From NCBI RefSeq assembly GCF_000488215.1, contig NZ_KI530736.1:46878-110877 (forward strand): 64,000 bases of DNA, read 5' to 3'. Both the position numbers and the translations under genes were made by a program. This document shows positions 56,258-64,000 of this stretch, in pieces. Positions within the stretch are counted from its first letter, which is position 1. Each line of letters opens with the position of its first letter. The stretch is from Acinetobacter nectaris CIP 110549 (GTDB taxonomy: Bacteria > Pseudomonadota > Gammaproteobacteria > Pseudomonadales > Moraxellaceae). The notes under the pieces are model-generated. The model had not been told where the DNA came from, made no database searches, and saw nothing but the letters and a program-made list of their open reading frames with translations.

Positions 56258-57439
56258 TTATGAATAGCTATTCAGTTTTTCTACTTTCAAAGCGATGAAA
56301 AACATCAGCAATCCTCCTAAGCTCAATAAAATACCTACACCAAAAGGAGAAAGCCAACCCAAATTATGTTCTAAAGTTAACCCTCCAAGAAAAGCACCTG
56401 ATGCATTTGCAAAATTAAAAGCAGAATGATTAAGAGAAGCCGCCAAAGATTGGGCATCACCAGCCACATCCATGAGTCTTGTTTGTAAAGGTGCAGCGAG
56501 CCCCATCACTGTAATTCCAATTAAAAATAGAGCAATAACAGCAGTATAAATACTGTGCATCATGAAGAATGATAGAGAAAATGCTATTGTAGAAAATATG
56601 AGGATACCAATAATTGTTTTAGTATTATTTTTATCTGCAAAATAGCCAGCGATAAAGTTACTACACACCATACCTACCCCCCAAATTGCTAATACGACAG
56701 GAATCAAATCACTTTTTAGATGTGTATAATTGGTAAGTATAGGAGATATATAACTATAAACTGCAAATATTCCGCCAAAACCAATCGCAGCAACAGAAAG
56801 TGTTAGCCACATATTTATATTTCTAAAACCTCTTATCTCTCGTTTAATACTTGCTGTTTCATGTATTGGAACATATGGTACAAATATTAAAATGGCTATA
56901 ACGGTAAGTAATGCAATGGCTGCAGAAAAACCAAACCCTACGTGCCATCCAAATTTTTGGCCAATCCATGTAGCAAATGGAACACCTAAAACATTTGCTA
57001 CAGTCAAACCCAACATCATACGTGCAACAGCTGTAGCTCTTTTTTTTGGCCCAGCGAACTCAGCAGCAACTAATGATGCTATTCCAAAATATGCACCATG
57101 TGGTAAGCCAGCAATGAATCTAGAAAATAAGATTGCCTCATAATTATTTGAAATAGCGGTTATGGCATTTGCAATGCCATAGAATAAAATTAATCCAAGT
57201 AAGAATTGCTTTCGAGGAATTTTCGCTCCTAGTATGGCAAAAATTGGGGCTCCAATAAGTACACCTAAAGCATATGCACTAATGAAATGACCAGCAATAG
57301 GTACAGAGATACTCAAACTATTTGCAATTTCTTGAATAAGTCCCATTGCTAAAAATTCTGTTGTTCCTATACAAAAACCACCCAGTGCTAGGGAAAGTAG
57401 AATCAAGAACATAGAGTGCTTTTTCATGTTATTTCTCAT
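56258..57439 (-). CDS. MFS efflux transporter, AraJ/YdhP-like (DHA1 family)
   Basis: A 393-aa, 12-TM drug:H+ antiporter type. TM1 carries GGFCIGTTEFLAMGLIQEIANSL, the signature of the AraJ/YdhP/NepI group, then YALGVLIGAPIFAILGAKIPRKQFLL (motif A), RFIAGLPHGAYFGIASLVA (motif B region) and motif C-like VANVLGVPFATWIGQ. These pumps export sugars, purine ribosides or drugs. The first ATG (57439) is used because AGAGGA lies 7 bases before it. It stands as a single unit between the tetR set and the integrase gene. Confidence 0.88.
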   Translation of the reverse strand: MRNNMKKHSMFLILLSLALGGFCIGTTEFLAMGLIQEIANSLSISVPIAGHFISAYALGVLIGAPIFAILGAKIPRKQFLLGLILFYGIANAITAISNNYEAILFSRFIAGLPHGAYFGIASLVAAEFAGPKKRATAVARMMLGLTVANVLGVPFATWIGQKFGWHVGFGFSAAIALLTVIAILIFVPYVPIHETASIKREIRGFRNINMWLTLSVAAIGFGGIFAVYSYISPILTNYTHLKSDLIPVVLAIWGVGMVCSNFIAGYFADKNNTKTIIGILIFSTIAFSLSFFMMHSIYTAVIALFLIGITVMGLAAPLQTRLMDVAGDAQSLAASLNHSAFNFANASGAFLGGLTLEHNLGWLSPFGVGILLSLGGLLMFFIALKVEKLNSYS

Positions 57440-57499
57440 TATTTTTCCTCTAATAAGTAAAGTCTTATAAAATTAATTTTTATATATCAAAGAAATAAA

Positions 57500-57521
57500 A
57501 GACCTACTTAGAAGTAGATCT
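57500..57521 (-). terminator. Hairpin terminator between integrase and MFS genes
   Basis: On the minus strand AGATCTACTT pairs with AAGTAGGTCT (one G-T wobble) and is followed by TTTTATTTCTTT. It lies 310 bases after the integrase stop and 60 before the MFS start, so it blocks read-through. The rest of 57440-57831 shows no gene. Confidence 0.6.
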
Positions 57522-57831
57522 AACTCATTAAGATAGGTACTATATTTTTTCATTTTAGTTACTTTTTTAGTATCAAATCGACTATCGATAGCGTTTACTA
57601 ATTTAATTAATAGTAAATAAATACCCATATTTCAGCTTTAGTAGGAATATCAGCTTCTTATTTGGCATTTTTTCAGTATTTAATACAACTATAATACCTC
57701 TGTTTTAGATAATAGATGTCCCAAATCAGTTAAAATTTTCTAAATATACTTAGCTGACTTTAATTTTTACTGTAAAGTACTATTAAAAGTGCACTTTTGG
57801 AATTCAATTTTTTATATAGAAATATATTTTA

Positions 57832-59031
57832 TTACATCACAGTACTTAAATAATTACCCCACCACTGCATCATTTCAGTACGTTGAGTGAAATATTCAGC
57901 ATGATTATAGCTCGCACGAGTACGATTCTTATCAACATGTGAAAGTTGTGCTTCAATCCAATTGTCTTGAAATAACCCTGATTCATTCAAAATAGTACTA
58001 AAAGTAGAACGTAAACCATGAGAGGAAAGTTCATTTTTTTCATATCCCATCTTACGTATAGCCATATTTAATGTATTAAAATGAATGGGGTGATTATATT
58101 TTCTTGGGCTAGCAAAGATATATTTTTCATTAAATGACCATTGCATAGCGTCTTTTAAAATTTCTAAAGCCTGATCTGATAGTGGTACTAAAAAATCAGG
58201 GATATCATGGCCTAAAATAACTTTTCTTCGGAATTGCTTAATATGCAATGCTGGGATTTTCCAAATTTTATTATTTAAATCAAAGTGATGTGGTTCAGCT
58301 AAAAGTAGTTCTGCTCCTCTTACACCGGTATGCAACTTGAACATTAATGCTTTTTTAATAATGGGATGAGTATTCAATTTTTTTAATTTTTTTATAAAAT
58401 CAGATATATCATTCGCTTTTAAATGTGGATAATTCCTTTTTATTTTTTGATTGATAGTAATTTTATTTAAACCATAAGCAATATTATAATCACAATAGCC
58501 CATTGCTACAGCATAATCATAAATTTGGTTTAGATAACTACAAGCTTTTTTAACAGGTTCTTTTACTTGACGTTCCTCTATTTTCTTTATGACAGAAACA
58601 AGATCATAGCGTTTAATCTCTTGGAAAGGTATATCTTGGAGTTTGGGATAAATATCATGTTGTAAACATTTTTCTGCTAACTCGAATACACCACATCGAG
58701 GTAAATCATTAAATGAGTTTTTAAGCTTGAATTGGAGCCATTCTTCTCCTACTTTACGAAATGTTACCAGTTTAGAAGAATTCTGTTGTTCAAAACAAAA
58801 ATTACTCTCTCTAAAATCATCTCTTACCTGTCGTGCTTTTTTCAGAGATAGATATGGATAAACTCCTAACTGAATCCGACGACGTTTTTTTGTATTTGGA
58901 TCTGTATAGCGATAACACCAAACTTTTCTTCCATTTGGCTCAATTTTTAGACTTAATCCATTTTCATCAAATAAAAAACAAGTTTTTTCTTGGCAATGAG
59001 CTTGGCGAACTTTAATTTCAGTAAGACTCAT
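57832..59031 (-). CDS. Tyrosine recombinase (P4-type phage/island integrase)
   Basis: A 399-aa site-specific recombinase. Residues 1-75 are the arm-binding DUF4102 domain (TCFLFDENGLSLKIEPNGRKVWCYRY, RIQLGVYPYLSLKKAR). The catalytic domain shows Arg238 (TGVRGAE), His338-x2-Arg341 (HGLR), His365 (LSH) and Tyr375 (ASYNHAEY), all intact, so the enzyme may be active. Such integrases insert prophages or genomic islands at tRNA or similar sites; no tRNA, excisionase or phage gene is present here, so it is an orphan or a worn island end. A long palindrome lies 56 bases upstream. Confidence 0.92.
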   Translation of the reverse strand: MSLTEIKVRQAHCQEKTCFLFDENGLSLKIEPNGRKVWCYRYTDPNTKKRRRIQLGVYPYLSLKKARQVRDDFRESNFCFEQQNSSKLVTFRKVGEEWLQFKLKNSFNDLPRCGVFELAEKCLQHDIYPKLQDIPFQEIKRYDLVSVIKKIEERQVKEPVKKACSYLNQIYDYAVAMGYCDYNIAYGLNKITINQKIKRNYPHLKANDISDFIKKLKKLNTHPIIKKALMFKLHTGVRGAELLLAEPHHFDLNNKIWKIPALHIKQFRRKVILGHDIPDFLVPLSDQALEILKDAMQWSFNEKYIFASPRKYNHPIHFNTLNMAIRKMGYEKNELSSHGLRSTFSTILNESGLFQDNWIEAQLSHVDKNRTRASYNHAEYFTQRTEMMQWWGNYLSTVM

Positions 59032-59086
59032 ATTTTTATAAAACCTATTGAGAGACCAGTTAAATTAATTATATCAAAATAAAATT

Positions 59087-59125
59087 ATTTTTATATGATG
59101 CGTACTATACGCATCATATAAAAAT
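59087..59125. repeat. Perfect 18-bp-arm palindrome upstream of the integrase gene
   Basis: Arms 59087-59104 and 59108-59125 are exact reverse complements around a 3-base centre; the inner part is GATGCGTA-CTA-TACGCATC. It may be an operator or recombination-related site of the integrase, or a hairpin ending a transcript from the right (the stem runs into A/T on both sides). Confidence 0.7.
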
Positions 59126-59897
59126 ACAAGATATTGTTTTATAATACTATTATTTAAGTTAATGATTTTTTAGTAACCACTTTAGGTACCATAAATATTT
59201 TAAAAATTCGGCATAAAATTTATATTTCGCGGAAAGTTTTAATTATTTATATGGTACATCGATATAAATAGCCTAAATTTGAAACATTCTGAGATTTATT
59301 TTTTACACTCAAGAAATACAATGCTGGCTACTACTGAATCCGTATAGCCTCTGAAGTAACTTCCAAATGAGGATATTTTATGTCTAGAATATTAGAATGG
59401 AATTAGTAAAAATTCATATTACTTTAAGGTTAATTACTCTACTTATAAGAAAAGCTTAAAGGTGGAGTAAGACACAATTAAAATTAGTTAATATTTTGGA
59501 GTAATTTTAGTAATTTATTTTCTATTTAAAAAATAACAAGTATTAGATTCATTAAGTATTAATTGGGTTACTATTTATTTCTAAATTATAGAAAGATTAG
59601 ATCATATCTATTCTAAATGCTAAGAAAAATATAATTTTAGGTCCTTAATTAATATGATAGCATTTATACTAAGTTTAAATTTTATATAGCATGTTAAATA
59701 TAAAAAATTATATATTATATAAGTTTGATTTTACAAAAAATAACAATTAAAGTATATTTTTGTATTTTTTAGTTGTAACTTTATGCTGTTTTCTATTTTA
59801 GTTCTCTCCCTATTGGTACTTATAGTTTATTTATCTACTTCCCTATTTTTCGATTATAAAAAAAATCCATTTAAATGATTTTATTATATTAAGGAAT
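59126..59897. other. Gene-poor AT-rich stretch
   Basis: About 770 bases without a recognisable gene on either strand, very AT-rich, between the palindrome and an orphan terminator. It may be eroded island DNA. No repeat, tRNA or transposase fragment was found. Confidence 0.5.
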
Positions 59898-59931
59898 AAA
59901 AAAGCCGACTCAGCAATAAGTCGGCTTTTTT
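59898..59931. terminator. Orphan strong terminator
   Basis: AAAAAAGCCGACT (59898-59910) pairs with AGTCGGCTTTTTT (59919-59931) around an 8-base loop. It is symmetrical, so either strand could use it, yet no gene ends nearby: the next gene starts at 60103 on the plus strand and none is seen for 860 bases upstream. It may mark a small RNA or a deleted gene. Confidence 0.75.
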
Positions 59932-60102
59932 ATGAACATTTTTGTCACTTATTACCTATGATTTAAAGCAAAAAAATTCAATTCACTTAATAGCCAGAAT
60001 TTTACTTCTTTTAAAACCTATTATAAATTTTCCAAATACAATATTGTAACTATTAAAGTTACGATATACTATAAGGGATTACTTGCAAGAGATATTTATA
60101 AA

Positions 60103-61017
60103 ATGAAAGTAATAGATAGTGTTATTGTTGATGGAGGTATTTCTGGCCTAGCAGCAGCTCTATTTTTAGGACGAGCAAAAAGATCCGTTTGTGTTTTTGA
60201 TGATAAAAAATCTAATATTTTGGCAGTAGATAAAGTGCGAGAACATTTAGGTTTTGATGGTGTTTCTCCTGAAGTAATGCTTAATAACGCTCGAAAAGAA
60301 GTGTTGAATTATGGTGTAAATATTATTGAAGAGCATGTTTCTAATATTCATCCATTAGAAAATGGATGGTTTGAAGTCATCTCTGAAAATAAAAGAATAA
60401 TCACAAAGACAGTTATTCTTGCAACAGGTATTCATTACGAAAAGCCAAATATTTTAGGTATTTCTCCATTATGGGGTAAAGACCTAAGGGTATGCCCTTG
60501 TTTTGATGGTTATGAAGTTGCAGAAAAAAAATTTATTGTTTTTGGTATACATGAGCGTTTAGCCCACATGGCATCTTGGGTTAGCATGTGGTCAGATAAC
60601 ATAACGGTTATATCTCCACATAAGTTTGATGAACAAGAAGAGAAAAAGTTAAAACTATTAAATATTCAAATCATTCAAGATGATATTCAAGAGTTAATTC
60701 ATGAACAGAACAAACTGACAGCAGTTCGTACCATACGAGGTGATTATGTTCCTTGTGATGCGACATGGGTAGCACTTAAAACATATGCAAAAAGTTCTGA
60801 GTTTACTTCAACCTTATGCAAGACTAATCAAGATGGTACAGTGATTACTAATCATCTTGGAGAAACAAGTCAAAAAGGTGTTTATGCCATAGGTAATATT
60901 ACCCAACCATGGGATCACCTAGCCCATGCTTCAGCATCTGGTACACGTATCGGACCAATCGTTACAAATTATCTTTTAGAACAAAGAATTTTAGAATTGA
61001 AGCAGCCTAAAGTATGA
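60103..61017 (+). CDS. Thioredoxin-reductase-like FAD oxidoreductase with altered motifs
   Basis: A 304-aa FAD/NAD(P) flavoprotein of the low-molecular-weight thioredoxin-reductase-like group that usually pairs with small regulators. FAD domain: DSVIVDGGISGLAAALFLGRA; NAD domain starting at KFIVFGIHERLAHMA; closing VYAIGNITQPWDHLAHASASG. Two motifs deviate: the first glycine of GxGxxG is Asp10 (DGGISG), and the CPYCDGYE-type redox box reads CPCFDGYE, so the CxxC pair is lost. It may therefore not be a working disulfide reductase. The Rrf2 regulator follows after 27 bases, probably co-transcribed. Confidence 0.82.
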   Translation: MKVIDSVIVDGGISGLAAALFLGRAKRSVCVFDDKKSNILAVDKVREHLGFDGVSPEVMLNNARKEVLNYGVNIIEEHVSNIHPLENGWFEVISENKRIITKTVILATGIHYEKPNILGISPLWGKDLRVCPCFDGYEVAEKKFIVFGIHERLAHMASWVSMWSDNITVISPHKFDEQEEKKLKLLNIQIIQDDIQELIHEQNKLTAVRTIRGDYVPCDATWVALKTYAKSSEFTSTLCKTNQDGTVITNHLGETSQKGVYAIGNITQPWDHLAHASASGTRIGPIVTNYLLEQRILELKQPKV

Positions 61018-61044
61018 TAACATTTTTGTATCAGAGTCGGAAAA

Positions 61045-61524
61045 ATGCAGACTGATAGCCGCTTATCTAGAATGTTACACGTATTACTCCATATGGCTCG
61101 ACATGATGAGCCATTTACATCTCAACAAATTGCAAAAATGTTAAATACAAATGCAGCTTTAGTTCGTAGAACTATGGCTGGATTACGAAACGCTGGATAT
61201 GTTAGCTCTATAAATGGCCGAAAAGGCGGGTGGACAATTTCATGTAATTTAGAAAAAGTAACACTCTCTGACATTTATAATGCGGTAGGACAACCACGTT
61301 TAATTGCTTTAGGCATTGGAACTGAAGGTTCACAGTGCGCTGTGGAAAAATCTGTAATGAGCATTTTGGATAAGACATTTAATGAAGCTGAAAAACTCAT
61401 TCATATGAGGCTAATGCAAATTACGTTAGCAGATGTACTTAATGATTTTAATATAAGATGCTTAGAAGGAGGATGGACAAAAAATGGACCTCCTCAACCT
61501 ATTCATATAAATGAATCAGAGTAA
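61045..61524 (+). CDS. Rrf2-family transcriptional regulator
   Basis: A 159-aa winged-helix regulator. RLSRMLHVLLHMARHDEPFTSQQIAKMLNTNAALVRRTMAGLRNAGYVSSINGRKGGWTI is the Rrf2 HTH and wing (the xGxxGGW end is characteristic), then LEKVTLSDIYNAVGQPRLIALG. The three clustered cysteines of the iron-sulfur sensing members (IscR, NsrR) are missing; single cysteines occur at SCNLEK, SQCAVE and RCLEGG. It resembles YwnA-type members that sit next to NAD(P)-binding or flavoprotein genes. Likely controls the upstream flavoprotein gene. Confidence 0.88.
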   Translation: MQTDSRLSRMLHVLLHMARHDEPFTSQQIAKMLNTNAALVRRTMAGLRNAGYVSSINGRKGGWTISCNLEKVTLSDIYNAVGQPRLIALGIGTEGSQCAVEKSVMSILDKTFNEAEKLIHMRLMQITLADVLNDFNIRCLEGGWTKNGPPQPIHINESE

Positions 61525-61621
61525 CATTAGTCAATTGACATCCTAAATTACTCACTTTAATATGAAGTAGTCAAAAAAGGTAAACTGGATGTGGTGAGCC
61601 CCAGTTAACTTATCTAGCAAA

Positions 61622-61775
61622 TCATTCTAGAAAAGTAAATTCCAACCCATTTGGGTCGCGGACCATGACAAAAGCAGGCGTATGTCTATCTTTTGTCTAT
61701 GGTTTTTTACTTTTCTATCTAGCACCAGAAGAAATACGCCTTTATTAATTGCTCATATGGCTTGAATAAAGGGGA
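61622..61775 (-). pseudogene. Remnant of a VOC (glyoxalase-fold) protein gene
   Basis: The minus strand encodes NKGVFLLVLDRKVKN and, after a frame change, TPAFVMVRDPNGLEFTFLE before a TGA at 61624-61622. PAFVMVRDPNGxxxE is the C-terminal metal-binding strand of VOC proteins such as glyoxalase/bleomycin-resistance-like ones. The N-terminal half is absent, replaced by the start of the monooxygenase gene at 61782. A truncated, frameshifted fragment. Confidence 0.65.
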
Positions 61776-61781
61776 TTCATT

Positions 61782-63380
61782 ATGAATCAAGAAATTTCTA
61801 AAAACTTTCCAAAATATAATACAGATGTTCTCATTGTAGGCGGCAGTATCGTAGGCTTATCTGCAGCTCTATTTCTTGCATGGCGTAATGTAAATGTCAT
61901 TGTGGTAGAAAAGCATGAAAGTAGTTCTAAACACCCTAGGGCAATTGGTTTTACAGAGCTATCTTTAGAACATTATCGTGCGGCTGGCATTATAGATAAA
62001 ATTCCTCAGGTTAATTCAAACAGTCGTTTAAGACGGGCAAAGGTCGAAAGCCTTACAGGGAATTGGCATGCGGAAATTCCTTGGACACCACATGAACAAG
62101 AAAATGATAAAGGAATACTATCGCCTGTAACTGGCGCTGCAATAGCACAGGATTTATTAGAACCAATTATTCGACAATCTGCGAAAGATTTTGGTGCAAA
62201 CCTACATTTGGGAACTGAGTTAATTGAACTGATAGAAAACGGAGAAGGAATCCTTGCCCGCGTAAAAAATCGTAAGAAAAATGAAATATATGAAATATCT
62301 GCGAAGTATGTAATTGCTGCAGATGGTGCAAATAGTTCTATACGTGAACAATTGGGAATAAAAATAAAAGGGGTCGGGCATTTACGTTTTATTCGTAGCG
62401 TACTGTTCTATTGTACAGAAGCAGAATTTTATCTAGAAGAAGGGATTCAGCAATTTGAAATTGATCAAACAGAATTTAAAGCATTTTTAACACATTATCC
62501 TGATGGGCGCTGGGTACTTATGTTCAACGCTGATCATGAATACTCTGAAAGTGATTTAAAAAGCTATATTTTGCAAGCACTTGGTCGAAAAATGAATATA
62601 GATATTATTACGACAGGTACTTGGGAAATGGCGGGTCAAATTGCAGAAGAATATCAAAAAGGACATATTTTTCTAGTAGGTGATGCAGCTCATCAACTGC
62701 CACCTACTAGAGGTGGTTTTGGTGCAAATACAGGAATTGATGATGTTTATAACTTAGCTTGGAAACTACAAATGGTTTTACAAAATAAAAATGTAGGTAA
62801 AGAATTGCTTGAAACTTATCACCTAGAGCGCTATCCAATTGGATGGTTAAGACATCAGCAAACATTTTCAAGACCTGATTATTTACAGTGGGTAGATACA
62901 TCATTTAAAGCAGAAACACTATTGAGTTCAGAAGCAATGGAATTTGGCCAAAGAGTCAACTCAACAGCCGTTTTAAATAATGATACTTGTGCAAATCTAC
63001 CTTTAGCTGCTCATCCAAATATTTGGTTAGGACATACAGGTACACGCGTGCCTCATGCTTGGGTTTCTAGATATGAAGAGCGCATTTCTACCATAGACCT
63101 ATTTACAAAAAGCTTTGTCGCCATTAGTAAAGATATTTCATGGTTAGATATAGCAAAAAGAATATCTAAAGAATTAGGGATAGATATAGAGGTTTTACAC
63201 GTTGGTATAGATATTCATTTTCTAGACGATAAAATATTTGAAGAGCTATTTGACATTTCTAAAGATGACTGCATCTTGGTTAGGCCAGATGCAATAGTAG
63301 CTTGGCGTTCAACAAAACAGTGTGGAAACAAATATAACTGTTTTAAGGAAGCATTTAAAAAAGTTACATCATACAAATAA
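61782..63380 (+). CDS. Class A FAD-dependent aromatic monooxygenase
   Basis: A 532-aa flavoprotein hydroxylase (FAD_binding_3 family, like phenol or polyketide hydroxylases and MhpA). VLIVGGSIVGLSAALFLAWRNVNVIVVEK is the FAD motif (GxGxxG variant GGSIVG), VIAADGANSSIREQLGI the DG motif, and GHIFLVGDAAHQLPPTRGGFGANTGIDDVYNLAWKL the second FAD motif with GD. The thioredoxin-like C-terminal domain is reduced (HPNIWLGHTGTRVPHAWV, then DCILVRPDAIVAWRS). It hydroxylates a small aromatic or polyketide using NAD(P)H and O2. Stand-alone gene; the substrate is unknown. Confidence 0.88.
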   Translation: MNQEISKNFPKYNTDVLIVGGSIVGLSAALFLAWRNVNVIVVEKHESSSKHPRAIGFTELSLEHYRAAGIIDKIPQVNSNSRLRRAKVESLTGNWHAEIPWTPHEQENDKGILSPVTGAAIAQDLLEPIIRQSAKDFGANLHLGTELIELIENGEGILARVKNRKKNEIYEISAKYVIAADGANSSIREQLGIKIKGVGHLRFIRSVLFYCTEAEFYLEEGIQQFEIDQTEFKAFLTHYPDGRWVLMFNADHEYSESDLKSYILQALGRKMNIDIITTGTWEMAGQIAEEYQKGHIFLVGDAAHQLPPTRGGFGANTGIDDVYNLAWKLQMVLQNKNVGKELLETYHLERYPIGWLRHQQTFSRPDYLQWVDTSFKAETLLSSEAMEFGQRVNSTAVLNNDTCANLPLAAHPNIWLGHTGTRVPHAWVSRYEERISTIDLFTKSFVAISKDISWLDIAKRISKELGIDIEVLHVGIDIHFLDDKIFEELFDISKDDCILVRPDAIVAWRSTKQCGNKYNCFKEAFKKVTSYK

Positions 63381-63400
63381 GAAAATTAAATAAATTTAAC

Positions 63401-63431
63401 CAGATAATAGACCTGAAATGGCTGTTATCTG
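63401..63431 (+). terminator. Probable terminator of the monooxygenase gene
   Basis: CAGATAATAG pairs with CTGTTATCTG (one G-T wobble, 11-base loop) 20 bases after the stop, followed by ATTTAATAG. The tail is weak. Confidence 0.45.
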
Positions 63432-63860
63432 ATTTAATAGCACTCTCCACTTTTTTGAAGATTTTAGTTTTTAACAATCCTTCTTATAAAATAATTAGAT
63501 AATTTTGGTTATTAAGCTATTTCTTTTTATTCTACACCTTGAGTATAGAGTTTTGATAAAAACATTTATTAACCACCTCTTATAAGAAGACCAATTGATT
63601 ATACAAATAGTATTTGTGTACAACAAAGCTCACTCATGTGTCAGATTTGAAGAAGACATAATTATTTCGAGTATAAATATTTTTAATAAAATAATACAAC
63701 TATTATGGTTGTGTGATTAGGTGGACAGTTAATTATTACTATAATTAAATCAGTACGTTGTGTAGTTTTTCATACATCGGGATTTAGTTTTTTTAATTCT
63801 CCTCTTGTTCTATTTTCTAAATGCGGTTTCGCAAATCTTAATTAAATAAGGAAAATAGAA
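63432..63860. other. Leader/promoter region of the levansucrase gene
   Basis: No ORF was seen. A TATAAT box stands at 63740-63745 without a clear -35 partner, about 115 bases before the levansucrase start, and the ribosome site AAGGAAA is at 63848-63854. Sugar-dependent regulation cannot be read from the sequence. Confidence 0.4.
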
Positions 63861-64000
63861 ATGACTAACTTAAACTTTCAATCAACAATTTGGACTCGTG
63901 CAGATGCTTTAAAAGTACACACAGATGATCCAACAACAACTCAACCTCTTGTACCTGCAAACTTCCCAGTTCTAGATGATCGACTCTTTATCTGGGATAC
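63861..64000 (+). CDS. lsc: Levansucrase (GH68), N-terminal part, runs off the window
   Basis: Only the first 46 residues are in the window. They read [19 protein letters not shown] (from residue 8), then [13 protein letters not shown], the N-terminal signature of Gram-negative GH68 levansucrases such as those of Erwinia and Zymomonas: the W-TRADALKV segment, and the catalytic nucleophile Asp in the FIWDT motif. The enzyme splits sucrose and builds levan, releasing glucose. As in those homologs there is no classical signal peptide. A clear ribosome site (AAGGAAA) precedes the ATG. Family call is firm despite the short stretch. Confidence 0.88.
   Translation, partial: MTNLNFQSTIWTRADALKVHTDDPTTTQPLVPANFPVLDDRLFIWD

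Noticed and set aside
59087..59125. Palindrome as a dif or pdif recombination site
   Set aside because: It does not match the XerC/XerD half-site sequences, and its two arms are perfectly symmetrical, unlike dif.
1..64000. tRNA, rRNA and CRISPR features
   Set aside because: No TPsiC-type arms, rRNA segments or regularly spaced repeats were seen on either strand by eye; a covariance-model scan would be decisive.

Overview
The window reads as a chromosomal segment of an Acinetobacter-like gammaproteobacterium. The DNA is AT-rich. It carries a Csu-type archaic chaperone-usher pilus operon, Moraxellaceae-style MFS, SDR and TetR genes, an edd-eda/gluconate module and an IS982-type transposase relic. 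The last 140 bases start a GH68 levansucrase. That enzyme together with gluconate/Entner-Doudoroff genes would suit a sugar-rich niche such as floral nectar or insects, but this niche is an inference. I saw no rRNA, tRNA or CRISPR array.

Layout. 1-4.6 kb: the end of a flavin reductase, an MHS-family transporter, a PEBP-family protein, a small DUF6500-like protein and leuA. 4.8-12 kb: an AraC regulator, an arsR/HbpS-like/SDR operon with a recognisable promoter, a GNAT acetyltransferase, an SDR plus MFS pair, a cupin gene broken by one stop codon, and an IclR regulator. 12-18.2 kb (minus strand): a thiazole cluster thiO-thiS-thiG-thiF, a nitroreductase, a GlcG/HbpS protein, and two subunits of a thiamine-pyrophosphate (TPP) dependent E1 (AcoA/AcoB-like). 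The grouping suggests a TPP enzyme travelling with genes for its cofactor. ThiS ends in Arg-Gly instead of Gly-Gly. 18.2-20 kb: a decayed SDR gene and a decayed HxlR-type regulator, divergently arranged. 20-25.7 kb: a four-gene Csu-like pilus operon followed by a dead IS982-family transposase. 26-31.7 kb: gluconate use (SDR gluconate 5-dehydrogenase, GntP permease, gluconokinase, KDPG aldolase, phosphogluconate dehydratase).

32-53 kb is the most unusual part. Two divergent gene sets encode six exported proteins made of DUF11-like beta-sandwich repeats: 176, 901 and 2006 aa on the minus strand, 886, 893 and about 1325 aa on the plus strand. Three of them (886-901 aa) are full-length paralogs with three DxNxDG-type loops at matching places. 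The 2006-aa protein shares their N-terminal module and adds an SdrD-B-like domain and a long C-terminal part that looks like an outer-membrane beta-barrel. A glycosyltransferase gene lies just downstream. I read this as a candidate, possibly undescribed, cell-surface layer or fibre system.

53.8-64 kb: a TetR-controlled SDR/epimerase operon with a strong palindromic operator candidate, an efflux-type MFS, a tyrosine recombinase with an 18-bp-arm palindrome upstream, a 1-kb gene-poor stretch, a thioredoxin-reductase-like flavoprotein with altered motifs plus an Rrf2 regulator, a VOC gene remnant, a class A FAD monooxygenase, and the start of levansucrase.
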